A stretch of DNA of 64,000 nucleotides from Limnoperna fortunei (lineage: Eukaryota > Mollusca > Bivalvia > Mytilida > Modiolidae), in assembly GCA_944474755.1 (NCBI GenBank), contig OX104114.1, positions 45,139,070 through 45,203,069 of the forward strand. Direction: 5' to 3'. Under the pieces are notes generated by a model. It made no database searches. It was not told the origin of the DNA and saw only the letters and a list, made by a program, of their open reading frames with translations. Made by a program: the position numbers and the translations under genes. This document shows positions 1 to 12,190 of the stretch, one piece after another. How positions within the stretch are numbered: position 1 is the stretch's first letter; each line of letters starts with the position of its first letter.

Positions 1-867
1 AAGGTACATGATAATGAGCACTGAGGCTACACGAGATTGCTGTCGATAGGAGCTTAACTGTAATTTTGATGCGGATCGTCGACTTTGAACAAGTGATATT
101 ATCATACTTATAACAGACATTATAATGGTTAATGCAACTTTTCCTATAAGAAACCAAAAGAAAATGTTCTCAGGAGCAGTTGGCATAGGAATAGATCCGA
201 TACATGTACTGAAACAATAATAAAAAACAATCATATACAACATTACGATCAGGCAAGTAAATAGTAAATAACACCGAAAACGCCTTTTTGTTAGTTTTAC
301 CATGGCGTGTAAGGGATATAAAGTAACATAAATTCGTAGTATTGATAGTATTATCAAATGGACATATAACATTGTGTCTGTAAAGCCAACAATACTAGAT
401 CTTATCAGACAGGAAATTCCTGGAGCATAAGCTCCAGCCGTACATGGAAAAACAACGGTCGACCATTCAAATATTCCCCTTGCAACCGAAAAGGCAGAAA
501 AGCTTTGAATTGTAGTTAATAATGGGGATTGAAACGATTTATCGAAGAATCCTAATAATACAATTGTGAAATTTCCACCTAACATAAACAGACATAAAAT
601 ACATGCACATACTTTCAATGTTAAATATGCATAAAGGTTGTGATATTGTTCACTACAAATAAGCCCGTTAGGAGGATTCTGATTAGAGTTTCCTGAAGTT
701 TCATTTTCTCCAAAATCCCACGTTGTGTTGCCAGTCCAATTTTGGGTTCCATTTAAGTTGAAAGGAATGTTAGAATCAACGCTAGCAAATAACAAGAAGA
801 TGTAGTTCATGATTACCTTCATAAAGGCTATTGCAGTTGGACAATCTAAATTTGGATCAACAAACCA
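1..867 (-). CDS. Divergent rhodopsin-like 7TM receptor, copy A, exon 2 (3' end outside window)
   Basis: The minus-strand frame is open from the acceptor (pyrimidine tract then TAG, ending at 868) to the window edge: 289 codons with no stop. The extracellular start has glycosylation sites (NWT, NTT, NET). TM1 contains a GN motif (LGGNFTIVLLGFF). TM3 ends in RIYVTLYPLH, a DRY-like position without the acidic residue, followed by the usual intracellular PL. TM4, TM5 and a basic third loop (SRRSASKLQLSSYRQQSR) follow, and TM6 begins at the edge. The exon joins in phase 0 to 2248-2331. Its paralogue at 30692-31792 shows what the missing TM6-TM7 and tail should look like. It is probably a plasma-membrane G-protein-coupled receptor of a mollusc-expanded family; the ligand is unknown. 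The seven-helix class is clear from the pair, but the subfamily is not. Confidence 0.8.
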
Positions 868-2247
868 CTACAAAAGAAATTTTACAAACTTTTAAGGTAA
901 GTGTTAACATTTGAATACAACTAAGAAAGCGTAATGCATATCAGTCGTACAATACCAAACTCTACACAACATTTCCTTTTTACTTATTTCTTATGGGTGA
1001 CTTTATTTCCTTTCGTAGTAAAGAAATATTCCCTCTGTCCATGTGTATAATTTGTTTTCATGACAACTCATGGAGGGTGAATAGAGTAAATAATGTTTGA
1101 AATTGGGATATGAGAATACGTCATAACTTTCTTGATTATTGACGGAAATTGTCGAGAGTTGTTCCGAATGGGAGCATTTTCTCTAAATACGATCACAAAA
1201 ATCAGGTCACCTGTGCCCTTTCTATGTTAAAGTGTCGATTCCTTATCTTACCACTATAGATGAACACATTGGGTAGCGTTATAATAAGTATTTTAAAATC
1301 GTATAACTAAAGCTATTGAGTTTTACTAATTGAAAGGATCGAGTATTTTTCAACATGGGTGTCGGTGAGAGGGTAATATATTTCAAACATTATTTATTCT
1401 ATTTGTGTATTTTTTACTAGCAATTTTAATACCGGTATTTTACATAAACAGTAGATGGTGTCACCTAATAAATTGGCCTCTGGAATAAAAATTACGGGTG
1501 CCAAGAATTTGATATTACCTTTTCTCAACTTATGTTTGCGCATTAAAATAAACTGGGGAAGTAGGCAGGCAGTGACGGTTTATTTTGTACTATAAAATGA
1601 TGTTAACTATATAAAACAAACAAATATATAATAATTTCTTATTGCATCAATTAAAGATTGCTACAGGTTATTTTATAAATATCTCGTCCATTTAAAAATG
1701 ATACATATTTGATATATATATCCATTTTGAACTTTACTTGTCACATTACCCAACATCCCCTTCGTTTGGATAAAAAAGGAAATGGTTTGCATATATTTTC
1801 TTACAAACAATTAACAACTTCTTTGAGATTAATTTTTGCTAAATGCAACTAAATATGTAGATGACATAGCCGATTTCGGTATAAAGTTTTAGAATTTTGG
1901 AATTTCATTAGGAATTAAAAGATGAACTCACGTCTGAGTAGTACATTGTGTAACCTTGGTCAATGATGATATTTAATATTAAAAATATATATTTTCTTCT
2001 TCCTTCATTTGTTTGTTTGTTTGAATGGTGTTTAAAGCCATTCTTCAGCTACATCATGGCATCCAGTTTATATTGGAGGAGGAATCCGGAGTACCAAGGG
2101 AAAAACCCCTACCCTTCGGTAGAAAAAAATGGCAATCCTTGTCGTTTCAGGTTATAGTCGATTAAAAAGACATTTTTGCAGCATTTGATATAGAAGTAAC
2201 GATTTGTGTTATATATGTGATATAAAAGAAACGATTTAAAATCTTAC
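868..2247 (-). other. Intron 1 of receptor copy A
   Basis: A GT-AG intron of 1380 nt inferred from donor GTAAG (2247 down to 2243) and acceptor TTTTGTAG (ending at 868). Copy B has the same arrangement with a 1213-nt intron, which supports both junctions. Apart from a SINE-tail fragment near 2008-2124 it is AT-rich sequence in which I see nothing else. Confidence 0.75.
2008..2124 (-). repeat. SINE 3'-tail fragment, bivalve type
   Basis: Reverse complement of the element at 21831-21954. Both share the order CCTCCTCCAATA(T/A)AAACTGG, then AT(C/A)ATG ... TAGCTGAAGAAT, then GG(C/T)(G/T)TTAAACACCAT, then a run of CAAACAAA. The same kind of tail ends the 515-bp SINE at 17673-18187. The GGCGTTAAACAC-type tail is common in bivalve genomes and resembles the MetaSINE superfamily tail. 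It is truncated and old. Confidence 0.65.
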
Positions 2248-2331
2248 CATACTTCCATTAAACCGTGCGTATATTCTACCATTTAGGCGAAGTATTAGTT
2301 CATCTGAGGTGTTATCGTAATGGGAATCCAT
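2248..2331 (-). CDS. 7TM receptor copy A, exon 1 (start codon exon)
   Basis: An ATG at 2331-2329 opens a 28-codon exon ending NGRIYARFNGSM, followed directly by the splice donor GTAAGAT. The exon pairs with the acceptor at 868 in phase 0. The paralogous exon at 33005-33109 has the same ending (INGEIYAKFNGTM then GTAAGAT), which is strong support for a real exon despite its size. It encodes a short polar N-terminus rich in D, N, S and T, with no hydrophobic signal peptide. The upstream frame stays open for about 28 codons before a stop, so a longer first exon cannot be excluded. Confidence 0.72.
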
Positions 2332-2907
2332 TCTAAGAAGAAATTTTACTCTAGATTCTTCAAGAGACGCCTTAAAATAGCTGTTAACAGAATCACAGAA
2401 ATTAATTGTCAAAATCTAAATCAAGATGTTCATTAAACATTTATTATTATTAATGATATTTGACCTGCCATAAATACCGATACAAGTCGTACAATGTCAA
2501 CGACAACAACAGTTCTTGAACAATCACTCATTGTGGACATTTGTGTTATATTTTAACGTCTAGAAATTAAACATAACAGTATTAGAATTATTCAATACTA
2601 AAACATTATTCCTCATTCACTGTTTGATTTGAATTCGCACCTTTATAACATTATGCACGCATTCGTATAAAATACAACAAGCGTCATAGAATAATCGGTC
2701 TTATCATGTTGAGCAAATAACCGCTGAATCTATAGATGAACTTAATACTAGCGTTACAAATAACGTACACGAATATATACATGTACACTAGAGTTTATCA
2801 ATTAGAATATTGTAACCAATAACTATGAACATCACAGTGGCCTATTTTAGCTTCGATTTTCTGTATTATACTAGTATAATGAAGATTGTCGTACAGTCTT
2901 AGTAAGT

Positions 2908-2911
<4 letters not shown>
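2332..2911. other. 5' flank of receptor copy A with diverged repeat body
   Basis: No gene seen. From about 2765 the sequence resembles the body of the ~390-bp repeat at 10893-12195 (ACATGTACACTAG, GTAACCAATA, CAGTCTTAGTAAGTAAATTATATA). A similar diverged segment sits 5' of copy B (33690-33870), so the repeat may predate the gene duplication. No clear TATA-type promoter was identified. Confidence 0.45.
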
Positions 2912-2958
<47 letters not shown>

Positions 2959-2993
2959 TATAGCGGATTTTGCCGAGGGGTCTAGACAACTGG

Positions 2994-3060
<67 letters not shown>
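2912..3060. repeat. Two (TA)n microsatellites flanking a tRNA-like fragment
   Basis: Alternating TA runs at 2912-2957 and 2997-3060 enclose 39 nt (about 2958-2996) reading CTATAGCGGATTTTGCCGAG and onward through GGGTCTAGAC. This is the A-box end of the tRNA-Ser-like SINE head, here in plus orientation. The heads to the right of the satellite array (10933-11006 and others) are in the opposite orientation. The satellite starts immediately after the second TA run. Confidence 0.9.
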
Positions 3061-3063
<3 letters not shown>

Positions 3064-6000
3064 AGTCTAAAAGAATTCTGCTAAACCAGTACACTTATTT
3101 AGTATCGGATCGACAAACATGACGATACAGCATAAACAAAAAATAATAATATACAAGTCTAGAAGATTATGCAACGATACAAATGACGGTGTATCTTGTC
3201 ATAAATTTAGACACAGACTGACCAACGAATGGCCTTAGTCATTGAGTGTCAATATAAATAAATAACGTAAACAATCATAACATATTAATCTTAAACTTTC
3301 TCATTTGAAATGAACCCAAAACTTTTTTATAGTTGCTTCTCAGTCCGCTAACCGGGGACGTGCCGTGCTTTTATTTGGCTTTGCTCAAATATTCCAACAA
3401 GATGTAATCAAAATTATCAAGGTGACAAATTCATTACGCCAGACGCGCGTTTCGTCTACTTAAGACTCATCAGTGGCGTTTAACTCTAAATGTTTAAGAT
3501 ATTCTTCATTGGGAGATGGAATAATATTTTTTTTTCATTGGCAGATGGAATAATATAAGTCCACTGGGATCGTGTAAATACACAATACAGGCAGTTCAAA
3601 ATATTATATAAAGAGTCTAAAAGAATTCTGCTAAACCAGTACACTTATTTAGTATCGGATCGACAAACATGACGATACAGCATAAACAAAAAATAATAAT
3701 ATACAAGTCTAGAAGATTATGCAACGATACAAATGACGGTGTTTCTTGTCATAAATTTAGACACAGACTGACCAACGAATGGCCTTAGTCATTGAGTGTC
3801 AATATAAATAAATAACGTAAACAATCATAACATATTAATCTTAAACTTTCTCATTTGAAATGAACCCAAAACTTTTTTATAGTTGCTTCTCAGTCCGCTA
3901 ACCGGGGACGTGCCGTGCTTTTATTTGGCTTTGCTCAAATATTCCAACAAGATGTAATCAAAATTATCAAGGTGACAAATTCATTACGCCAGACGCGCGT
4001 TTCGTCTACTTAAGACTCATCAGTGGCGTTTAACTCTAAATGTTTAAGACATTCTTCATTGGGAGATGGAATAATATTTTTTTTCATTGGCAGATGGAAT
4101 AATATAAGTCCACTGGGATCGTGTAAATACACAATACAGGCAGTTCAAAATATTATATAAAGAGTCTAAAAGAATTCTGCTAAACCAGTACACTTATTTA
4201 GTATCGGATCGACAAACATGACGATACAGCATAAACAAAAAATAATAATATACAAGTCTAGAAGATTATGCAACGATACAAATGACGGTGTTTCTTGTCA
4301 TAAATTTAGACACAGACTGACCAACGAATGGCCTTAGTCATTGAGTGTCAATATAAATAAATAACGTAAACAATCATAACATATTAATCTTAAACTTTCT
4401 CATTTGAAATGAACCCAAAACTTTTTTATAGTTGCTTCTCAGTCCGCTAACCGGGGACGTGCCGTGCTTTTATTTGGCTTTGCTCAAATATTCCAACAAG
4501 ATGTAATCAAAATTATCAAGGTGACAAATTCATTACGCCAGACGCGCGTTTCGTCTACTTAAGACTCATCAGTGGCGTTTAACTCTAAATGTTTAAGACA
4601 TTCTTCATTGGGAGATGGAATAATATTTTTTTTCATTGGCAGATGGAATAATATAAGTCCACTGGGATCGTGTAAATACACAATACAGGCAGTTCAAAAT
4701 ATTATATAAAGAGTCTAAAAGAATTCTGCTAAACCAGTACACTTATTTAGTATCGGATCGACAAACATGACGATACAGCATAAACAAAAAATAATAATAT
4801 ACAAGTCTAGAAGATTATGCAACGATACAAATGACGGTGTTTCTTGTCATAAATTTAGACACAGACTGACCAACGAATGGCCTTAGTCATTGAGTGTCAA
4901 TATAAATAAATAACGTAAACAATCATAACATATTAATCTTAAACTTTCTCATTTGAAATGAAAACAAAACTTTTTTATAGTTGCTTCTCAGTCCGCTAAC
5001 CGGGGACGTGCCGTGCTTTTATTTGGCTTTGCTCAAATATTCCAACAAGATGTAATCAAAATTATCAAGGTGACAAATTCATTACGCCAGACGCGCGTTT
5101 CGTCTACTTAAGACTCATCAGTGGCGTTTAACTCTAAATGTTTAAGACATTCTTCATTGGGAGATGGAATAATATTTTTTTTCATTGGCAGATGGAATAA
5201 TATAAGTCCACTGGGATCGTGTAAATACACAATACAGGCAGTTCAAAATATTATATAAAGAGTCTAAAAGAATTCTGCTAAACCAGTACACTTATTTAGT
5301 ATCGGATCGACAAACATGACGATACAGCATAAACAAAAAATAATAATATACAAGTCTAGAAGATTATGCAACGATACAAATGACGGTGTTTCTTGTCATA
5401 AATTTAGACACAGACTGACCAACGAATGGCCTTAGTCATTGAGTGTCAATATAAATAAATAACGTAAACAATCATAACATATTAATCTTAAACTTTCTCA
5501 TTTGAAATGAACCCAAAACTTTTTTATAGTTGCTTCTCAGTCCGCTAACCGGGGACGTGCCGTGCTTTTATTTGGCTTTGCTCAAATATTCCAACAAGAT
5601 GTAATCAAAATTATCAAGGTGACAAATTCATTACGCCAGACGCGCGTTTCGTCTACTTAAGACTCATCAGTGGCGTTTAACTCTAAATGTTTAAGACATT
5701 ATTCATTGGGAGATGGAATAATATTTTTTTTCATTGGCAGATGGAATAATATAAGTCCACTGGGATCGTGTAAATACACAATACAGGCAGTTCAAAATAT
5801 TATATAAAGAGTCTAAAAGAATTCTGCTAAACCAGTACACTTATTTAGTATCGGATCGACAAACATGACGATACAGCATAAACAAAAAATAATAATATAC
5901 AAGTCTAGAAGATTATGCAACGATACAAATGACGGTGTTTCTTGTCATAAATTTAGACACAGACTGACCAACGAATGGCCTTAGTCATTGAGTGTCAATA

Positions 6001-9000
6001 TAAATAAATAACGTAAACAATCATAACATATTAATCTTAAACTTTCTCATTTGAAATGAAAACAAAACTTTTTTATAGTTGCTTCTCAGTCCGCTAACCG
6101 GGGACGTGCCGTGCTTTTATTTGGCTTTGCTCAAATATTCCAACAAGATGTAATCAAAATTATCAAGGTGACAAATTCATTACGCCAGACGCGCGTTTCG
6201 TCTACTTAAGACTCATCAGTGGCGTTTAACTCTAAATGTTTAAGACATTCTTCATTGGGAGATGGAATAATATTTTTTTTCATTGGCAGATGGAATAATA
6301 TAAGTCCACTGGGATCGTGTAAATACACAATACAGGCAGTTCAAAATATTATATAAAGAGTCTAAAAGAATTCTGCTAAACCAGTACACTTATTTAGTAT
6401 CGGATCGACAAACATGACGATACAGCATAAACAAAAAATAATAATATACAAGTCTAGAAGATTATGCAACGATACAAATGACGGTGTTTCTTGTCATAAA
6501 TTTAGACACAGACTGACCAACGAATGGCCTTAGTCATTGAGTGTCAATATAAATAAATAACGTAAACAATCATAACATATTAATCTTAAACTTTCTCATT
6601 TGAAATGAACCCAAAACTTTTTTATAGTTGCTTCTCAGTCCGCTAACCGGGGACGTGCCGTGCTTTTATTTGGCTTTGCTCAAATATTCCAACAAGATGT
6701 AATCAAAATTATCAAGGTGACAAATTCATTACGCCAGACGCGCGTTTCGTCTACTTAAGACTCATCAGTGGCGTTTAACTCTAAATGTTTAAGACATTCT
6801 TCATTGGGAGATGGAATAATATTTTTTTTCATTGGCAGATGGAATAATATAAGTCCACTGGGATCGTGTAAATACACAATACAGGCAGTTCAAAATATTA
6901 TATAAAGAGTCTAAAAGAATTCTGCTAAACCAGTACACTTATTTAGTATCGGATCGACAAACATGACGATACAGCATAAACAAAAAATAATAATATACAA
7001 GTCTAGAAGATTATGCAACGATACAAATGACGGTGTTTCTTGTCATAAATTTAGACACAGACTGACCAACGAATGGCCTTAGTCATTGAGTGTCAATATA
7101 AATAAATAACGTAAACAATCATAACATATTAATCTTAAACTTTCTCATTTGAAATGAACCCAAAACTTTTTTATAGTTGCTTCTCAGTCCGCTAACCGGG
7201 GACGTGCCGTGCTTTTATTTGGCTTTGCTCAAATATTCCAACAAGATGTAATCAAAATTATCAAGGTGACAAATTCATTACTTAAGACTCATCAGTGGCG
7301 TTTAACTCTAAATGTTTAAGATATTCTTCATTGGGAGATGGAATAATATTTTTTTTTCATTGGCAGATGGAATAATATAAGTCCACTGGGATCGTGTAAA
7401 TACACAATACAGGCAGTTCAAAATATTACATAAAGAGTCTAAAAGAATTCTGCTAAACCAGTACACTTATTTAGTATCGGATCGACAAACATGACGATAC
7501 AGCATAAACAAAAAATAATAATATACAAGTCTAGAAGATTATGCAACGATACAAATGACGGTGTTTCTTGTCATAAATTTAGACACAGACTGACCAACGA
7601 GTGGCCTTAGTCATTGAGTGTCAATATAAATAAATAACGTAAACAATCATAACATATTAATCTTAAACTTTCTCATTTGAAATGAAAACAAAACTTTTTT
7701 ATAGTTGCTTCTCAGTCCGCTAACCGGGGACGTGCCGTGCTTTTATTTGGCTTTGCTCAAATATTCCAACAAGATGTAATCAAAATTATCAAGGTGACAA
7801 ATTCATTACGCCAGACGCGCGTTTCGTCTACTTAAGACTCATCAGTGGCGTTTAACTCTAAATGTTTAAGACATTCTTCATTGGGAGATGGAATAATATT
7901 TTTTTTCATTGGCAGATGGAATAATATAAGTCCACTGGGATCGTGTAAATACACAATACAGGCAGTTCAAAATATTATATAAAGAGTCTAAAAGAATTCT
8001 GCTAAACCAGTACACTTATTTAGTATCGGATCGACAAACATGACGATACAGCATAAACAAAAAATAATAATATACAAGTCTAGAAGATTATGCAACGATA
8101 CAAATGACGGTGTTTCTTGTCATAAATTTAGACACAGACTGACCAACGAATGGCCTTAGTCATTGAGTGTCAATATAAATAAATAACGTAAACAATCATA
8201 ACATATTAATCTTAAACTTTCTCATTTGAAATGAACCCAAAACTTTTTTATAGTTGCTTCTCAGTCCGCTAACCGGGGACGTGCCGTGCTTTTATTTGGC
8301 TTTGCTCAAATATTCCAACAAGATGTAATCAAAATTATCAAGGTGACAAATTCATTACGCCAGACGCGCGTTTCGTCTACTTAAGACTCATCAGTGGCGT
8401 TTAACTCTAAATGTTTAAGACATTATTCATTGGGAGATGGAATAATATTTTTTTTCATTGGCAGATGGAATAATATAAGTCCACTGGGATCGTGTAAATA
8501 CACAATACAGGCAGTTCAAAATATTATATAAAGAGTCTAAAAGAATTCTGCTAAACCAGTACACTTATTTAGTATCGGATCGACAAACATGACGATACAG
8601 CATAAACAAAAAATAATAATATACAAGTCTAGAAGATTATGCAACGATACAAATGACGGTGTTTCTTGTCATAAATTTAGACACAGACTGACCAACGAAT
8701 GGCCTTAGTCATTGAGTGTCAATATAAATAAATAACGTAAACAATCATACCATATTAATCTTAAACTTTCTCATTTGAAATGAACCCAAAACTTTTTTAT
8801 AGTTGCTTCTCAGTCCGCTAACCGGGGACGTGCCGTGCTTTTATTTGGCTTTGCTCAAATATTCCAACAAGATGTAATCAAAATTATCAAGGTGACAAAT
8901 TCATTACGCCAGACGCGCGTTTCGTCTACTTAAGACTCATCAGTGGCGTTTAACTCTAAATGTTTAAGACATTCTTCATTGGGAGATGGAATAATATTTT

Positions 9001-10876
9001 TTTTCATTGGCAGATGGAATAATATAAGTCCACTGGGATCGTGTAAATACACAATACAGGCAGTTCAAAATATTATATAAAGAGTCTAAAAGAATTCTGC
9101 TAAACCAGTACACTTATTTAGTATCGGATCGACAAACATGACGATACAGCATAAACAAAAAATAATAATATACAAGTCTAGAAGATTATGTAACGATACA
9201 AATGACGGTGTTTCTTGTCATAAATTTAGACACAGACTGACCAACGAATGGCCTTAGTCATTGAGTGTCAATATAAATAAATAACGTAAACAATCATAAC
9301 ATATTAATCTTAAACTTTCTCATTTGAAATGAAAACAAAACTTTTTTATAGTTGCTTCTCAGTCCGCTAACCGGGGACGTGCCGTGCTTTTATTTGGCTT
9401 TGCTCAAATATTCCAACAAGATGTAATCAAAATTATCAAGGTGACAAATTCATTACGCCAGACGCGCGTTTCGTCTACTTAAGACTCATCAGTGGCGTTT
9501 AACTCTAAATGTTTAAGATATTCTTCATTGGGAGATGGAATAATATTTTTTTTCATTGGCAGATGGAATAATATAAGTCCACTGGGATCGTGTAAATACA
9601 CAATACAGGCAGTTCAAAATATTATATAAAGAGTCTAAAAGAATTCTGCTAAACCAGTACACTTATTTAGTATCGGATCGACAAACATGACGATACAGCA
9701 TAAACAAAAAATAATAATATACAAGTCTAGAAGATTATGCAACGATACAAATGACGGTGTTTCTTGTCATAAATTTAGACACAGACTGACCAACGAATGG
9801 CCTTAGTCATTGAGTGTCAATATAAATAAATAACGTAAACAATCATAACATATTAATCTTAAACTTTCTCATTTGAAATGAACCCAAAACTTTTTTATAG
9901 TTGCTTCTCAGTCCGCTAACCAGGGACGTGCCGTGCTTTTATTTGGCTTTGCTCAAATATTCCAACAAGATGTAATCAAAATTATCAAGGTGACAAATTC
10001 ATTACGCCAGACGCGCGTTTCGTCTACTTAAGACTCATCAGTGGCGTTTAACTCTAAATGTTTAAGACATTCTTCATTGGGAGATGGAATAATATTTTTT
10101 TTCATTGGCAGATGGAATAATTTAAGTCCACTGGGATCGTGTAAATACACAATACAGGCAGTTCAAAATATTATATAAAGAGTCTAAAAGAATTCTGCTA
10201 AACCAGTACACTTATTTAGTATCGGATCGACAAACATGACGATACAGCATAAACAAAAAATAATAATATACAAGTCTAGAAGATTATGCAACGATACAAA
10301 TGACGGTGTTTTTTGTCATAAATTTAGACACAGACTGACCAACGAATGGCCTTAGTCATTGAGTGTCAATATAAATAAATAACGTAAACAATCATAACAT
10401 ATTAATCTTAAACTTTCTCATTTGAAATGAACCCAAAACTTTTTTATAGTTGCTTCTCAGTCCGCTAACCAGGGACGTGCCGTGCTTTTATTTGGCTTTG
10501 CTCAAATATTCCAACAAGATGTAATCAAAATTATCAAGGTGACAAATTCATTACGCCAGACGCGCGTTTCGTCTACTTAAGACTCATCAGTGGCGTTTAA
10601 CTCTAAATGTTTAAGACATTCTTCATTGGGAGATGGAATAATATTTTTTTTCATTGGCAGATGGAATAATTTAAGTCCACTGGGATCGTGTAAATACACA
10701 ATACAGGCAGTTCAAAATATTATATAAAGAGTCTAAAAGAATTCTGCTAAACCAGTACACTTATTTAGTATCGGATCGACAAACATGACGATACAGCATA
10801 AACAAAAAATAATAATATACAAGTCTAGAAGATTATGCAACGATACAAATGACGGTGTTTCTTGTCATAAATTTAG
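3061..10876. repeat. 549-bp satellite array, 14 complete units plus a partial
   Basis: The phrase AAGAGTCTAAAAGAATTCTG recurs at 3061, 3611, 4160, 4709, 5258, 5807, 6356, 6905, 7433, 7982, 8531, 9080, 9629, 10178 and 10727, giving a 549-bp period. The first unit is 550 bp and the eighth 528 bp. Units are almost identical. Recurring variants include GAACCCAAAAC versus GAAAACAAAAC, ACATTCTTC versus ACATTATTC or ATATTCTTC, and CCGGGGACG versus CCAGGGACG. Each unit carries a short inverted-repeat core (ACGCCAGACG ... TGGCGT, with AGACG/CGTCT inside). No coding potential. Homogenisation by unequal crossing-over is likely. Confidence 0.97.
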
Positions 10877-10896
10877 TCGTATATATATATACGACT
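10875..10896. repeat. 22-bp perfect palindrome at the satellite boundary
   Basis: AGTCGT, ten alternating A/T bases, then ACGACT is self-complementary and lies exactly where the last partial 549-bp unit stops and the ~390-bp repeat starts. It could be a breakage or joining point, or an expanded TA run. Confidence 0.8.
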
Positions 10897-10932
10897 ACAA
10901 ATTAAGCCCAACACTGTTTGAATTAGATTTTT

Positions 10933-11006
10933 AACACTGTCAAATTTGGCACCAATTCGCCTGCACTATGTCCAGCGGTCTAGACCCCTCGGCCGAATCC
11001 GCTATA
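10933..11006 (-). repeat. tRNA-Ser-like SINE head, lacking the B box
   Basis: Read on the minus strand, GCGGATTCGGCCGAGGGGTC matches the front half of a serine-type tRNA including the A box (GGCCGAGGGG). The part carrying the B box is missing compared with the copies at 11355-11452 and 12095-12190. It is the inverted counterpart of the fragment at 2958-2996 on the other side of the satellite. Confidence 0.65.
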
Positions 11007-11354
11007 TAAATAAATATAGCTTCATTAACCGGGGTGAATCTTAGACATAGACATAGTACATGTGTACTAGCGTGTGACGATGGAATTTTCGTAACCAATA
11101 CGTATTAATCTGACAGTAATCTAATTCAGCATTGTATATATTATATAGGATGACAAAGTTACTTGTCATGCAGTCACAGTAAGTAAATTATATACAAACG
11201 TCTAAGTATTGTGACAACCATATAATATATCTATCCAGCGGATTTCTGAAACATCAGAAATACAGGGTTAATATCAAATATTTATATATACGCCTACAAA
11301 TTAAGTCCAACACTGTTTGAATTAGATTTTAAGCACTGTCAAATTTTTGCTTTC

Positions 11355-11452
11355 CCTCAGCGGGATTCGAACTCACACCGTTGTGACACTGTGGCACCAA
11401 TTCGCCTGCACCATGTCCAGTGGTCTAGACCCCTCGGCCAAATCCGCTATAT
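11355..11452 (-). repeat. tRNA-Ser-like SINE promoter head, full A and B boxes
   Basis: The minus strand reads GCGGATTTGGCCGAGGGGTC (A box TGGCCGAGGGG), an enlarged middle, then GTGTGAGTTCGAATCCCGCT (B box GAGTTCGAATCCC). The order and spacing fit a type 2 tRNA such as serine with a long variable arm, and the ends do not form a proper acceptor stem. It is therefore a tRNA-derived RNA polymerase III promoter of a SINE, not a working tRNA gene. Confidence 0.7.
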
Positions 11453-11511
11453 AATTAAATATAGCTTCATTAACCTGGGTGAATCTTAGACATAGACATA
11501 GTAGATTTATA

Positions 11512-11554
<43 letters not shown>

Positions 11555-12094
11555 GTACTATGTAAGTATTGTGACATATACATAAACGTCTAAGTATTGT
11601 GGCAACTATGTAATATATTTATCCAGCGGATTTCTGAAACATCACAAATACAAGGTTAATATCAAATTTTTATATATTCGTCTACAAATTAAGCCCAACA
11701 CAGTTAGAATTTGATTTTTAACACTGTCTAGACTCTGTGCTAAATCCGCTATAAAAATATAGCTTCATTAACCGGGTCGTAGACATAGACATAGTACATT
11801 TGTACTAGCGTGTGACGATGGAATTTTCGTAAGCAATACGTATTAATTCAACAGTAATCTAATTCAGCATTTTGTATTTATTATTCAGGATGAAAAAGTT
11901 ACTTGTCATACAGTCACAGTAAGTAAATTATATACAAACGTGTAAGTATTGTGACAACCATATAATATATCTGTCCAGCGGATTTCTGAAACATCAGAAG
12001 TACAGGGTAAATATCAAATTTGTATACATACGTCTACAAATTAAGCCCAACAGTGTTAGAATTAGATTTTTAACACTGTCAAATTTTAGGTTTC

Positions 12095-12190
12095 CCGCAG
12101 CGAGATTCGAACTCACACCGATGTGATACTGTGGCACTAATTCGCCTGCACTATGTCCAGCGGTCTAGACCCATAGGCCAAATCCGCTAT
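12095..12190 (-). repeat. tRNA-Ser-like SINE head, diverged copy
   Basis: Same layout as 11355-11452. The B box is kept (GAGTTCGAATCTC), and the A box is altered to TGGCCTATGGG. It forms the end of the fourth ~390-bp unit and directly abuts the foldback element starting at 12198. Confidence 0.6.

Noticed and set aside
2798..3094. A 98-codon minus-strand frame full of Ile-Tyr
   Set aside because: It is translation of the TA microsatellites.
3061..10876. Possible CRISPR-like or regulatory repeat array
   Set aside because: Units are 549 bp, without spacers, in eukaryotic DNA. It is an ordinary satellite.
11355..12190. Possible tRNA-Ser genes
   Set aside because: A and B boxes are present, but there is no matching acceptor stem or sound anticodon arm, and the block is part of a repeat. 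They are SINE heads.
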